A DNA stretch of 64,000 bases from Glaciecola sp. XM2 (GTDB lineage Bacteria > Pseudomonadota > Gammaproteobacteria > Enterobacterales > Alteromonadaceae). The notes below the pieces were generated by a model. That model was not told where the DNA came from. It ran no database searches and worked only from the letters and a program-made list of their open reading frames with translations. The translations under genes and the position numbers were made by a program. The DNA lies in NCBI RefSeq assembly GCF_018595715.1, contig NZ_JAHEOJ010000025.1, positions 66,300-130,299 of the forward strand, read 5' to 3'. Below, in pieces: positions 30,106 to 38,319 of this stretch; position 1 is the first letter of the stretch, and each line of letters starts with the position of its first letter.

Positions 30106-30642
30106 ATGAATATAGCTGTGTTTGGTTCAGCATTTAACCCGCCAACGAAAGGTCATCAAGACGCTATAAACTTCGTTTTAGAGGACGAGAAAGCATTCGA
30201 TAAGGTATTGCTAATACCGTCGTTACGGCACGCGTTTTCGAAGCAAATGATAGATTATGCTACCCGAAAAAAGTTAGTGTCGCTGTTCGTAAGTGACATC
30301 AATGACCCACGGGTGATAGACCTATTGATTGAGCACAAGGTAAAGCCTAATAGCGAGCAGCCGGTATACACGTATGACCTTCTAGACTTTCTCGAACGAG
30401 AAATGTATCCCAATGCAAAGCTTACCTTTGTAATTGGTCCTGATAATAAAGCAAATTGGGATAAATTTTATAAAGCCGATGAAATCACTGAAAGATGGTC
30501 TGTTTTATCGGTGCCGGAGCGCCTTCCATTGCGATCTACGATGGCCAGAGAGAATATTAAAAAAAACTTGAGTGTCGATAAGCTTCTCACCAAGCAAGTC
30601 GCAGAGCATATAAACGCTCATGACTTGTATAAAGGTACTTAG
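30106..30642 (+). CDS. Stand-alone NadD-like nucleotidyltransferase
   Basis: A 178-residue adenylyltransferase-fold protein of the nicotinate/nicotinamide mononucleotide family. The N-terminus has GSAFNPPTKGH (the GxFxPxHxGH nucleotide motif), then SLRHAFSKQ, IGPDNKANWDKF and, near the C-terminus, LRSTMARENI (the ISSTxxR motif that binds ATP phosphates). It would join NMN or NaMN to AMP if it keeps the usual activity. It is shorter than typical NadD (about 210) and does not lie beside rlmH, rsfS or holA as chromosomal nadD does, so it is probably an accessory paralogue. A GGAAAG site precedes the ATG. Confidence 0.78.
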   Translation: MNIAVFGSAFNPPTKGHQDAINFVLEDEKAFDKVLLIPSLRHAFSKQMIDYATRKKLVSLFVSDINDPRVIDLLIEHKVKPNSEQPVYTYDLLDFLEREMYPNAKLTFVIGPDNKANWDKFYKADEITERWSVLSVPERLPLRSTMARENIKKNLSVDKLLTKQVAEHINAHDLYKGT

Positions 30643-30671
30643 CCCGCTTTTGCTAAAACGAGTATGGCGTG

Positions 30672-30701
30672 CACTGACCTATCCCCGAGATTAGTACCAA
30701 T
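30672..30701 (-). repeat. Probable right terminal inverted repeat of an IS3-type element
   Basis: The stretch TGACCTATCCCCGAGATTAG plus TACCAAT lies just beyond the transposase stop, the place expected for the right end. The same core (ACCTATCCC, four bases, ATTAGTACCAAT) recurs in the same orientation at 38171-38195. The outer boundary and target duplication are not defined. Confidence 0.5.
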
Positions 30702-30722
30702 CCACGGATGAGATTTTTCATA

Positions 30723-31064
30723 CTATGCTGCTTGTTTTGCAAACTCAACAGGCGACATAAAATTCAAAGAAATATGTGGTCGAACATTATTGTAATGCTC
30801 TCGCCATAGTTCAATTTCGTAACGTGCTTCGTCTAAAGTTCTAAACCAATGTTGATTCAGACATTAATTCCTAAACTTACCATTTAGGCTCTCAACAAAG
30901 GCATTTTGAGTCGGTTTTCTTGGTTGAATAAAACTTAGCTTTACGCCACTTTCTTTACTCCAGAAAAACATTGCCTTGCTGGTATATTCGGTGCCATTGT
31001 CACAAACAACCGAATCAGGCTTACCTCTTTGTTCCATAATCTGGTTTAGGCATCTTGCTACCAT
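30723..31064 (-). pseudogene. Decayed IS3-family transposase (C-terminal DDE part)
   Basis: Only the C-terminal half of an orfB transposase remains. From 31064 the frame reads MVARCLNQIM, then a VVCDNGTEYTSKA segment with the second catalytic Asp, and a NAFVESLNGKFRN segment with the catalytic Glu. A TAA replaces the GAA expected in GKFRN-E-CLNQHWF. The same frame then continues ARYEIELWREHYNNVRPH to a stop at 30723. Nothing upstream of 31064 is recognisable as transposase, so the element is 5'-truncated and inactive. Confidence 0.88.
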
Positions 31065-31340
31065 CGCACTGAAGATTTAGGATTGATTGACGACTTAACT
31101 AGCCATGAAGAATTCTACTTTTGGAAACACCGCGCTAACAAACACTTAGTCATTCATGAAATGGCGAGCATATATGAGGAGCCTAATTTTAGAAGGCTAT
31201 CACCAACCTCAAGTAAAGGCTTGCGTTGGATGGTAAAAAAACTAAACAAACAACGACCTTCAGAAAATCAAATTTCTATTGCCGACTTGATGTACCCATA
31301 TGATGAGCAAGGAACCCTTTATGAAATGACCGTTGATTAA
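31065..31340 (+). pseudogene. 3' fragment of an unidentified gene truncated at the IS3 remnant
   Basis: A frame that is open from the IS3 junction to TAA at 31340 (about 90 codons) with no ATG start and no ribosome-binding site; the first usable start is TTG at 31083. It encodes a charged, helical C-terminal-looking piece (SHEEFYFWKHRANKHL, then SSKGLRWMVKKLNKQRP). I do not recognise the family. Its abrupt beginning at the transposase break suggests it is the tail of a gene cut by the insertion. Confidence 0.45.
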
Positions 31341-31625
31341 ATATGCAATTTCCAAAATTTCGATAATTAATTACTGAGCCCTAAGCTATGCCGATTTTAT
31401 TTGGATCAAAGCCAAATATCATCGGAGCGCATGCCGACTTCTATGGACTCTACAATTGCAAAATCCACTCAAAACCAGCTCTCATTCCAAACCAATTCAG
31501 CATCGGATCCAAAATGAATTGGCAGGACATTCCAATAGAAATCAGCAAAAAAAGCGCAAGCTGATAGCATCAACGCCCGCTATTTCTTTATCACAAAAAT
31601 GTTCGATATTAGAGTGATGGTTTTA
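31341..31625. other. Gene-poor stretch in the island
   Basis: About 285 bp with no convincing gene. A 58-codon plus-strand frame (31388-31564, MPILFGSKPN start) has no clear ribosome-binding site and no recognisable family; it may be a fragment or chance. Confidence 0.4.
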
Positions 31626-31803
31626 TCACTGCACTAGAAACGCGAGTAGACCGCCTGCCGCTATCACCACAAGCGAAATAACAACCAGTTGCAGCCATTC
31701 TTGACGGTCTTCTCCTCGCATTTCAGTGCGATGTCCTCGGCATGCTTTTGGATTCAACTTATATTTCCGTCGTAAAAGATACAACACCACCGGTTGTGCC
31801 TGA
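31626..31803 (-). pseudogene. Possible remnant of a small membrane protein gene
   Basis: A minus-strand frame open for about 58 codons. An ATG at 31721 (GAGGAG is inside rather than before it) gives 31 residues: a short charged head and a hydrophobic helix LVVISLVVIAAGGLLAFLV. Upstream in-frame sequence (VVLYLLRRKYKLNPKACRG) also looks protein-like, suggesting the C-terminal tail of a longer gene that lost its 5' end. Family unknown. Confidence 0.3.
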
Positions 31804-31805
31804 TC

Positions 31806-32351
31806 TTATATTCTAAAATTGAAAGACCAACTTCCTGCGATAACTGCAATTAATGAGGTACAAGCAACACCTATTATTATGGTCATAAGCGCAATTATCA
31901 CGAAATTTTTATAGCCAATTATTTTTGAAAATCGCGGTGTGAACTTCAGTGCAAGTGTTTTAACGAAAACAAAAGTAATTAGTACCACGCACATTAATCC
32001 TAAAAAACCACTGGTATTACCAACCATATTTTCAATGGCAATCATTGAACTAAACGTTGCATAAAAAATACACTCAGTAATTGACTCAGTGTTTATCTTC
32101 AAAGGTTTATTCAAAGGTGTTCCTATACCCATTCCAAACCCCAAGCCTTTTGTATTTAAATATCCGTCGTAAGTTTTCTTTGTCAATAAACCGCAAACGA
32201 TACTACCAATGACAAAGATGGCCAACTTAGCACCATCTGTTTCAAAAATTATGAAGCAGGCTGCTGAAGCAATGATGAACAAGATAGACGGTAAGAAGAG
32301 TCCCACTTGTATTTTGTATTTAGGTGAAATCATATCTAAAAAAGCGACCAT
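31806..32351 (-). CDS. Multi-pass membrane protein, candidate immunity protein of the Rhs module
   Basis: A 181-residue protein with about four hydrophobic segments (about 15-33, 42-58, 88-128 with one break, and 148-172) and no recognised domain. It lies 35 bp downstream of the Rhs tip gene, on the same strand. This is the position of immunity genes in Rhs and other polymorphic-toxin loci. If the tip attacks membranes, a membrane-embedded immunity protein would fit. That role is inference from position; the protein could also be an unrelated cargo gene. It is AT-rich like the rest of the island. Confidence 0.55.
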   Translation of the reverse strand: MVAFLDMISPKYKIQVGLFLPSILFIIASAACFIIFETDGAKLAIFVIGSIVCGLLTKKTYDGYLNTKGLGFGMGIGTPLNKPLKINTESITECIFYATFSSMIAIENMVGNTSGFLGLMCVVLITFVFVKTLALKFTPRFSKIIGYKNFVIIALMTIIIGVACTSLIAVIAGSWSFNFRI

Positions 32352-32386
32352 AAACTCAATCTCGATACTTTATGAATATGAAAACA

Positions 32387-33280
32387 TTATTCAATATAAA
32401 CAGTGTCATTCTTTACTTTTTTCACTCTCATTTTTTGAGATCGAAGGCTTTTTTGAATGAACTCTACTGAACCGTTTCCTAAATTCATTGGATTGGGTAG
32501 CCCCTCCGTGTTTGTAGTTAAAGAAAATGAAATTCCAATAGCTGTTACAACTGGCTTGATGCCTAATTCCGCCACCAATACTTCTGTTGCTAGTGCTCCT
32601 CCAGCTATAGCATTTCCAGCTACTACGGGTGCTGCCATCAAACCTGCTGTAATCGTAAGTGTATCTCTTTGCAGTTGATTAATATCGGACTGTAATTCAC
32701 TAAAACCCTCTATATCTATTAAAATATCAGATCTCTTGTACGAAACTTCAAATATGGGTACGCCGTCCTCATTCTCTCCTTTATAGCTAGCTCCATCTTG
32801 GGTTCCCGTATCTCTTACTGTTTCACAAGCCTCTCTGCCAGAATCAGTTGTATTTGATGAGCATAGGCCTGTAGGGTCAGTAAATTTATACGGGTTGTTA
32901 TTGGCATAAGCATATCTGTTGAATCCATGTATGCCATTCGCGGTACTTAGATGAGATATTGCATCCACTGGATCATTTGAGTAGAAACGACCTATGACCG
33001 GATCATGGTATCGTGCCTGCATATAAACCAAGTCTGATTCATCATCATAAACATGGCCCGTGTAACTATTTTTATTGGACAGTGCTTGAGTATTATCAAC
33101 TAATCCAAAAGGCGCATAACTATATCGGTATGTTACTTGCCCACTTTCATTTGACTTAGCGACTACCGACCCTAAATGGTCGGTATGCAAGTATGTAACT
33201 TCGGCGTTTAGGAAGTTTGAAAAAAGCAGAAGCGAAACTAGTAAGTTTATATGCAGCATGGCCTTTCCTGTTGATTTCAT
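32387..33280 (-). CDS. Secreted Rhs-associated core protein with variable C-terminal tip (putative toxin)
   Basis: About 297 residues from the ATG at 33280 (AAGGA upstream); the ATG at 33304 adds eight residues. A Sec-type signal peptide (hydrophobic LLVSLLLFSNFLNA) precedes the Rhs-associated core: TYLHTDHLGSVVAKS, YSYAPFG, YTGHVYDDESDLVYMQARYHDP, IGRFYSNDPVD, then NRYAYANNNPYKFTDPTGL, after which Rhs proteins switch to a variable tip. The tip (about 150 residues) has Cys residues, then a long hydrophobic Ala/Gly-rich stretch (TITAGLMAAPVVAGNAIAGG onward) and a basic end. I recognise no nuclease motif. It starts 28 bp after the large shell gene, so the two are probably cotranscribed. Confidence 0.8.
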   Translation of the reverse strand: MKSTGKAMLHINLLVSLLLFSNFLNAEVTYLHTDHLGSVVAKSNESGQVTYRYSYAPFGLVDNTQALSNKNSYTGHVYDDESDLVYMQARYHDPVIGRFYSNDPVDAISHLSTANGIHGFNRYAYANNNPYKFTDPTGLCSSNTTDSGREACETVRDTGTQDGASYKGENEDGVPIFEVSYKRSDILIDIEGFSELQSDINQLQRDTLTITAGLMAAPVVAGNAIAGGALATEVLVAELGIKPVVTAIGISFSLTTNTEGLPNPMNLGNGSVEFIQKSLRSQKMRVKKVKNDTVYIE

Positions 33281-33307
33281 AATTTTACTATCCTTTTCCA
33301 CCATTCC

Positions 33308-36300
33308 TTAGCTCTTATTAAATACCCAAATTGGCCGCAGATACCGCCACTCACTGTTGCCTGCACTATTGCTCGCTCTCACCCTTATAAAGAGTTTTGC
33401 AAAGTCAGTTCCCGTTGGTTGAGATGTTTTTGGGACATTACTGGTGGTTATAGGGCCTATGTCGTAGTTTAATGTGCCTGAATGTGCACCTGCGTTATAA
33501 GTGCTGTAGTGGGTCCACGGTGTGTCTGGATTTCCCGCTGAGCGACCGGTTGTGCCAAAGTCGATTCGATATTCGATGCGTACAGCTGCATTAGGCGCAC
33601 TCCAACTCATCACATCGCTGGTTTCACTATCTAGGTTTTGAGTCAATCCGATCGTACCTGATTGGCTACTAAAAGTTGAGTATGACGTGCCAGCAATAAC
33701 AAGCGCAGACACAGGATTTGGTGGCAATATAAAGTTAGATTTATGTTCGGCAATGAGTTTGCTACCAAGATATATTTTGTTGGTCGCTTCATTAGTGACA
33801 TCGTCCAGTGAAAACAACAATTTTCCATCAAACGAGTACATAAAGTACATTTCTTCACCGGACTTTGTTTTCTTCGCTCGTTTATCATCGCCGGTGTAAC
33901 GATAAAACGTTGTCTGTCCTGTGCGTGTTGTCGACTCCATTTGTTGCGCTAAATTATAAACAAAGGTCTGTGTGCCGTTGTTTATCACGTTGCCGCGCAT
34001 ATCATGCGAAAACGAGCGAAGTATCGTTCCGGTTGTGTTTTTAATCATTCCATCTTGGTCATAGTTGTGATTGACAGTATGATTTCCCATTTTTATGTAT
34101 TCGATATTGCTCATATTGTCATAAAGTACATAGCCGGCACCCAAATGGCTATCACTAATAATGGCCAGTCTATCAAGTCCATCATAAGTGAGCGCCAGGT
34201 TATTCTGTGCATTCAGATCATTACGCTGGAATGTCATATTACCATTGGCATCGTATTGAAAGTAATGGTCAAAGGCTTTTACACCGCTTCTTATATCATT
34301 CATATCTTTAGGAAGCCCGCTAGGATACTGCGTTAAGGTGTGAACCATGCCATTGCCGTAGGTGAAACTCTTAACTTGTCCGTTAGGGTGATATTGTGCG
34401 TTCGTTGAATAATTTGCTGTCCGGGTAGGTTGCCCCAATGCATTGGGAGAAAAACCAACCGTCTCTCCTGTTGGATATTCTATCGCGGAGATATCACCTC
34501 TTGAGTTGTATTGGTAATCAACTTCAAACAGATGTTGGTCAATGCTTAAGTCTTCCCAATCGACAAGATTTAATGAGTTGTATCCATATCGAGTTACAAC
34601 ACCATCAAACTCTCGTCTTTTCTCTTGGCCATTTCGATTGTATTGGAACGTTTTATTCGGTGTGCTGTCACCGTAATCTATGAGTCGCGTTAATCCGAAA
34701 TTGTTGTAAAAATAATTAGTACGCTGGCTGCTGCTGATACTGTTGTCGCAGCTCGTTAATGAGCCGCTTACGGATGAGCCTTCTCCCTTCCAGATTAGTT
34801 CACCGGCGTTATTAAAGGCAAATGCTTTGTTACCAATATCTGGACGAACGACTTTGCATAGTTCTTGCTCTACATTGTATATGCGATGCTCAGTGATACC
34901 ACCTTGCGAAATGGACGTTATTTTGTCGAACACATTGTAATAAAGGGTGGTTGACATGCTTTCTGGACTGTTTATGACACGCGGCATTTCTAACGCTGGC
35001 GTGCCATAGGCTAAAAATGTCGTTTCAGTCACGTTCCCTTTGTTGTCTGTCATACTTACCCTGTCGCCACTGAGATAAGCATATGTTGTGTTACCTGAAA
35101 ACGTATTATCGTTTAATAAGGAGAGTCTACTTAATTCATCGTAACTAAAGAACACACCGTGAGGTGTCGATGCGCTATTGTGAAACCGACTCTCATACGC
35201 GACGCGATTTTCCGAGTCATAACTGAAGCGTTTAAATCGAATTGTGTTACTGCTTGCGGTATCGCGCTCTCTTATTAACCTCGGGTTTAGTAAGCCATCA
35301 TAAAACGTTGTTTTTTGGTAGCCGCTTTTGTTTATTGTTTGCTTGAGCATTCCTACATCCGCATACTGTAACGTAGCATCGGACGTATTTGCATATGAAT
35401 AGGACATTGTTGTTCTTGCAAACTGACTATCACAAGGTGTAATGGATTCTAACCAATCTAGTCCATTGTATGCGTAATTCGTGCAGTTCCCCTCATAATC
35501 AGTCTCCCTGAAAATGCGACCCAGACTATCGACACTGTAGTACATGTATTGCGCAGAAGTCGATTCGCTTCTTGGTATCTTGATTGTTCTGGGAACATTT
35601 CGATAATAATTAAGGTATTCGATATAGCGCTTAGTGCTACTATTCATCAGGTTTTGATTAAGCTCTACTTTTCGCTTTTCGCCAGTCGAGTGATAGGTCA
35701 CATATTGTTTTCGCCATGTGCCAAATTCAGATATTCGATAGGGAAGTGCGCGGTTTGCATAGGATGTATTACCTAATGAACTAGAATGATAGTCCACCTG
35801 CGACACAATGGTGTAGTTATTGTTGGTCGTGCTGAGTGATTTTCTGGATGGTAATCCTACAAACCAATTTGATTCGTCATTATAATAATCACGTTTTGTA
35901 AATCGTTGAGTCGCTGCTGCTATATTTATCTCTTTTGTGATAGTTGGCATGCCAAATTTATCAAATGCGATTGCTTCGGTCTCGTAATTATTGTCAATTG
36001 TCACTTTTTTGAGTTCAAGCCTATCTGGGCCATTTGAGTCATGCCATATAAAGTCATTATTTTGATAGTTACGGGAAATAAGCTGATATTCATAATCCAT
36101 TGTTCTGATCACGTTATTAGACAAGTCCATTATTTCAACTTTGTATAATTTATGGTCTTTAGGATCTGATAAAAAACGGCTTTGAAAAAGACCGCAATGA
36201 TATTCATAGCGCTCTTTTCTATCTGGATAAGAAACTTCAGTGTAGGCGAAACCATTCGCAGGTATCGGTGAGGATGGGTTAGTGTAGTCACGGGTCACGT

Positions 36301-37573
36301 TGTAATCTACTGAATATGTCCTTGTTGAATCTGTGTAAGTTCTTTTTGACAATGAATAATCATAGAAGGGCCAGGCTGCCGGATTTCTGCTACATCCGAA
36401 AATACGCGCTTCGTATTCATAATCTATTCTACCGCCCCAAGGGTTAATTATACCGGTTAATCCCTTGTTTATATAAAGTCCGCTTGGCGCGGGTGTTCCC
36501 CATTCACTGTGAACATATTTCCATACATATGTCTCTTGGTCGTCAGCGATGGACACTCTCCCCAGTATTTCTGTTGATGGGGCCGGCCCAGACCAGTTCA
36601 TAATCTGCGGATGGTAGGTTACTGTTTTGCCTCCGTAAGTGAAGCCAGTAATATGACTTCCGTTATTTCTCAAAGTAACGGTTGCGCCTGCCTTACTCCG
36701 GACGTGTGTCAGCAATAATTGAGTCTTCATCGGATTTCCGAGCAAGTCAGGTCTCGAGTCTTCAATTACTTCTTTGTAATCATATGTAACCCAGTTGCCA
36801 TGCCGATCCTCAATATCGGTAACACTGAGAACAAGCGTTTGCCAGACATTTTCAAGTACCATGACGTCGACTTCATTATTGTAGCTTCGTCGCGCCATAA
36901 ACCTAAAATGATATGTTGTTCCCGTAGGTGACTGCAGGACAAATTGTGTATTTACCGGTTGCAGTGCTTGTCCAGATGCATTTTGACTGTTGCTGCGCGA
37001 CGAAAAAGCTTGGCAGCGCAGTATCCAGTTATTTGCAAAATATATCGCTGTATTAGATGGATAACTAATACCGGCATTGTTTTTGCCAACTGGGTCAAAT
37101 CCATCAACACCATGGATACTGACTTGCATATTTTTTACTGAAGACATACCGCATGATGTCAGACTAGATTCTCTATATCGCCATACATTCAAATAAATTT
37201 TTGGTAATTCTAGATTCCAATCAAATATCTCACTAGGCAAATGATTAGGGCTTAATGGATAAAAGGCAGAGGTTGTAAGTGAGCGACGAATTTGAATATC
37301 CGGACCTGCTAGTGGGATATTTAAATCCAACTTTGACCAGCCGATACTGCCAAGTACCGGTGAAATAGATTCTCCAAATTCTCGAACGAAGCTCAAAGAT
37401 TGCGCATTTTTTATATGTTCCTCATACCCATTTTCCTCCCCAAACTCCTGAGCAGAAAGCCTTAAAGAAAACATCAGAGTGATAATGAAAGTGAAAAAAA
37501 TTAAGATATTTATGTTTGGTTGATATTTACAAACAGAACTTTTAACGAAAGTGAATTTTTTATGTAGTTTCAA
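33308..37573 (-). CDS. Large secreted Rhs/YD-repeat shell protein
   Basis: A 1421-residue protein with an N-terminal hydrophobic signal segment (about 23-41, ending RLSAQ), an N-terminal region with a SpvB/TcdB-like feel (LGSIGWSKLDLNIPLAGPD), and many YD-type repeats from about 650 to 1270 (YAYNGLDWLES, YGYNSLNLVDWEDL, YDANGNMTFQ, YDGLDRLAII, HDMRGNVINNG). Such repeats form a beta-cage that encloses a toxin. The cage sequence ends with IYLGSKLIAEHKS and is then followed not by the Rhs core but by a 125-residue fibronectin III-like domain (from about 1295). The core is instead on the next gene. No PAAR or VgrG gene is nearby, so export is probably Sec-dependent. Confidence 0.85.
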   Translation of the reverse strand: MKLHKKFTFVKSSVCKYQPNINILIFFTFIITLMFSLRLSAQEFGEENGYEEHIKNAQSLSFVREFGESISPVLGSIGWSKLDLNIPLAGPDIQIRRSLTTSAFYPLSPNHLPSEIFDWNLELPKIYLNVWRYRESSLTSCGMSSVKNMQVSIHGVDGFDPVGKNNAGISYPSNTAIYFANNWILRCQAFSSRSNSQNASGQALQPVNTQFVLQSPTGTTYHFRFMARRSYNNEVDVMVLENVWQTLVLSVTDIEDRHGNWVTYDYKEVIEDSRPDLLGNPMKTQLLLTHVRSKAGATVTLRNNGSHITGFTYGGKTVTYHPQIMNWSGPAPSTEILGRVSIADDQETYVWKYVHSEWGTPAPSGLYINKGLTGIINPWGGRIDYEYEARIFGCSRNPAAWPFYDYSLSKRTYTDSTRTYSVDYNVTRDYTNPSSPIPANGFAYTEVSYPDRKERYEYHCGLFQSRFLSDPKDHKLYKVEIMDLSNNVIRTMDYEYQLISRNYQNNDFIWHDSNGPDRLELKKVTIDNNYETEAIAFDKFGMPTITKEINIAAATQRFTKRDYYNDESNWFVGLPSRKSLSTTNNNYTIVSQVDYHSSSLGNTSYANRALPYRISEFGTWRKQYVTYHSTGEKRKVELNQNLMNSSTKRYIEYLNYYRNVPRTIKIPRSESTSAQYMYYSVDSLGRIFRETDYEGNCTNYAYNGLDWLESITPCDSQFARTTMSYSYANTSDATLQYADVGMLKQTINKSGYQKTTFYDGLLNPRLIRERDTASSNTIRFKRFSYDSENRVAYESRFHNSASTPHGVFFSYDELSRLSLLNDNTFSGNTTYAYLSGDRVSMTDNKGNVTETTFLAYGTPALEMPRVINSPESMSTTLYYNVFDKITSISQGGITEHRIYNVEQELCKVVRPDIGNKAFAFNNAGELIWKGEGSSVSGSLTSCDNSISSSQRTNYFYNNFGLTRLIDYGDSTPNKTFQYNRNGQEKRREFDGVVTRYGYNSLNLVDWEDLSIDQHLFEVDYQYNSRGDISAIEYPTGETVGFSPNALGQPTRTANYSTNAQYHPNGQVKSFTYGNGMVHTLTQYPSGLPKDMNDIRSGVKAFDHYFQYDANGNMTFQRNDLNAQNNLALTYDGLDRLAIISDSHLGAGYVLYDNMSNIEYIKMGNHTVNHNYDQDGMIKNTTGTILRSFSHDMRGNVINNGTQTFVYNLAQQMESTTRTGQTTFYRYTGDDKRAKKTKSGEEMYFMYSFDGKLLFSLDDVTNEATNKIYLGSKLIAEHKSNFILPPNPVSALVIAGTSYSTFSSQSGTIGLTQNLDSETSDVMSWSAPNAAVRIEYRIDFGTTGRSAGNPDTPWTHYSTYNAGAHSGTLNYDIGPITTSNVPKTSQPTGTDFAKLFIRVRASNSAGNSEWRYLRPIWVFNKS

Positions 37574-37744
37574 AATGATATTCCGTTAGGACTTAAAAGC
37601 TATACTGTTCTAGGTAAAAGAGTATTCAACTAAAGTTGCAATAATATTACAGAAAGAACAAATTTGTTGATGCTGATGCACTACAAATACGTATTTAACA
37701 TTGCTCTTAAACTAAAAAATTCTTTTGACTATAAGACGGATTAA
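37574..37744 (-). promoter_or_regulatory. Upstream region of the Rhs operon
   Basis: AT-rich noncoding DNA in front of the shell gene, expected to hold its promoter. No -35/-10 pair can be chosen with confidence by eye. Confidence 0.3.
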
Positions 37745-37927
37745 CGCTACTTGGTCCGCCTTGGTTTACTAAGTGTGGGAGCTGCCGGAGCAGGCGATAG
37801 CAATCAGGTGCAGAGTTCTGGCAGACTCTCGGGGAATTTCCAAATTACATATGGGATTGGCGTTTTTGACTCTGAAAATGTAGTAGCACCTAAATATCAA
37901 ACATTTCCAAAGCTATTCAGTAAATAA
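37745..37927 (+). pseudogene. Orphan C-terminal gene fragment in the island
   Basis: A plus-strand frame of 60 codons begins right after a TAA with no ATG; only TTG and GTG codons are available. It encodes LVRLGLLSVGAAGAGDSN, then a SGNFQITYGIGVFDSENV segment and a PKLFSK end. It reads like the tail of a protein, though I do not recognise the family, and may be debris of an earlier cargo gene. Confidence 0.3.
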
Positions 37928-38170
37928 AAAAGTGGCATGATCAACTCGGTAGACTTGTTTTATCAGATGAGCTGACCATACAATTTTTAATATCTCCATT
38001 TTTAATTCATCGCGTTCTAGAAGCTTCTTTATGTCACGGACTTCAACCTAAGCTTACGCATAGGTGATGGTTTCACCCGTTTAGTAATAGTCGATGGCGC
38101 AACACTATGGATTTTGCAATTTCTTCTTAACCATTATTTTGACCGACCACCAATTGTGCCTTTTCGAAAT
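37928..38170. other. Unassigned island DNA between Rhs promoter and IS remnants
   Basis: About 240 bp with broken short frames. A minus-strand stretch with RVKPSPMRKLRLKSVT and, in another frame, KKLLERDELKMEIL may be decayed coding sequence, but no family can be named. Confidence 0.3.
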
Positions 38171-38260
38171 ACCTATCCCATAAATTAGTACCAATGTCTT
38201 AAAGAGGCTTTTCAGTTACATACGCTTTTTGGAATTCTTGTCTAGCATGATCTTGTAAAA
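38171..38260 (-). mobile_element. Terminal remnant of an IS3-type element
   Basis: Carries ACCTATCCC, four variable bases and ATTAGTACCAAT, matching the end beside the transposase remnant at 30.7 kb in sequence and orientation. A short minus-strand tail (EFQKAYVTEKPL then stop) could be the end of its transposase. Only about 90 bp remain. Confidence 0.45.
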
Positions 38261-38319
38261 CCCCTCAAAATTACAATCGCTTCTACAGAGTTTTTAATGT
38301 GAGCGTATTGTAATCCCAC

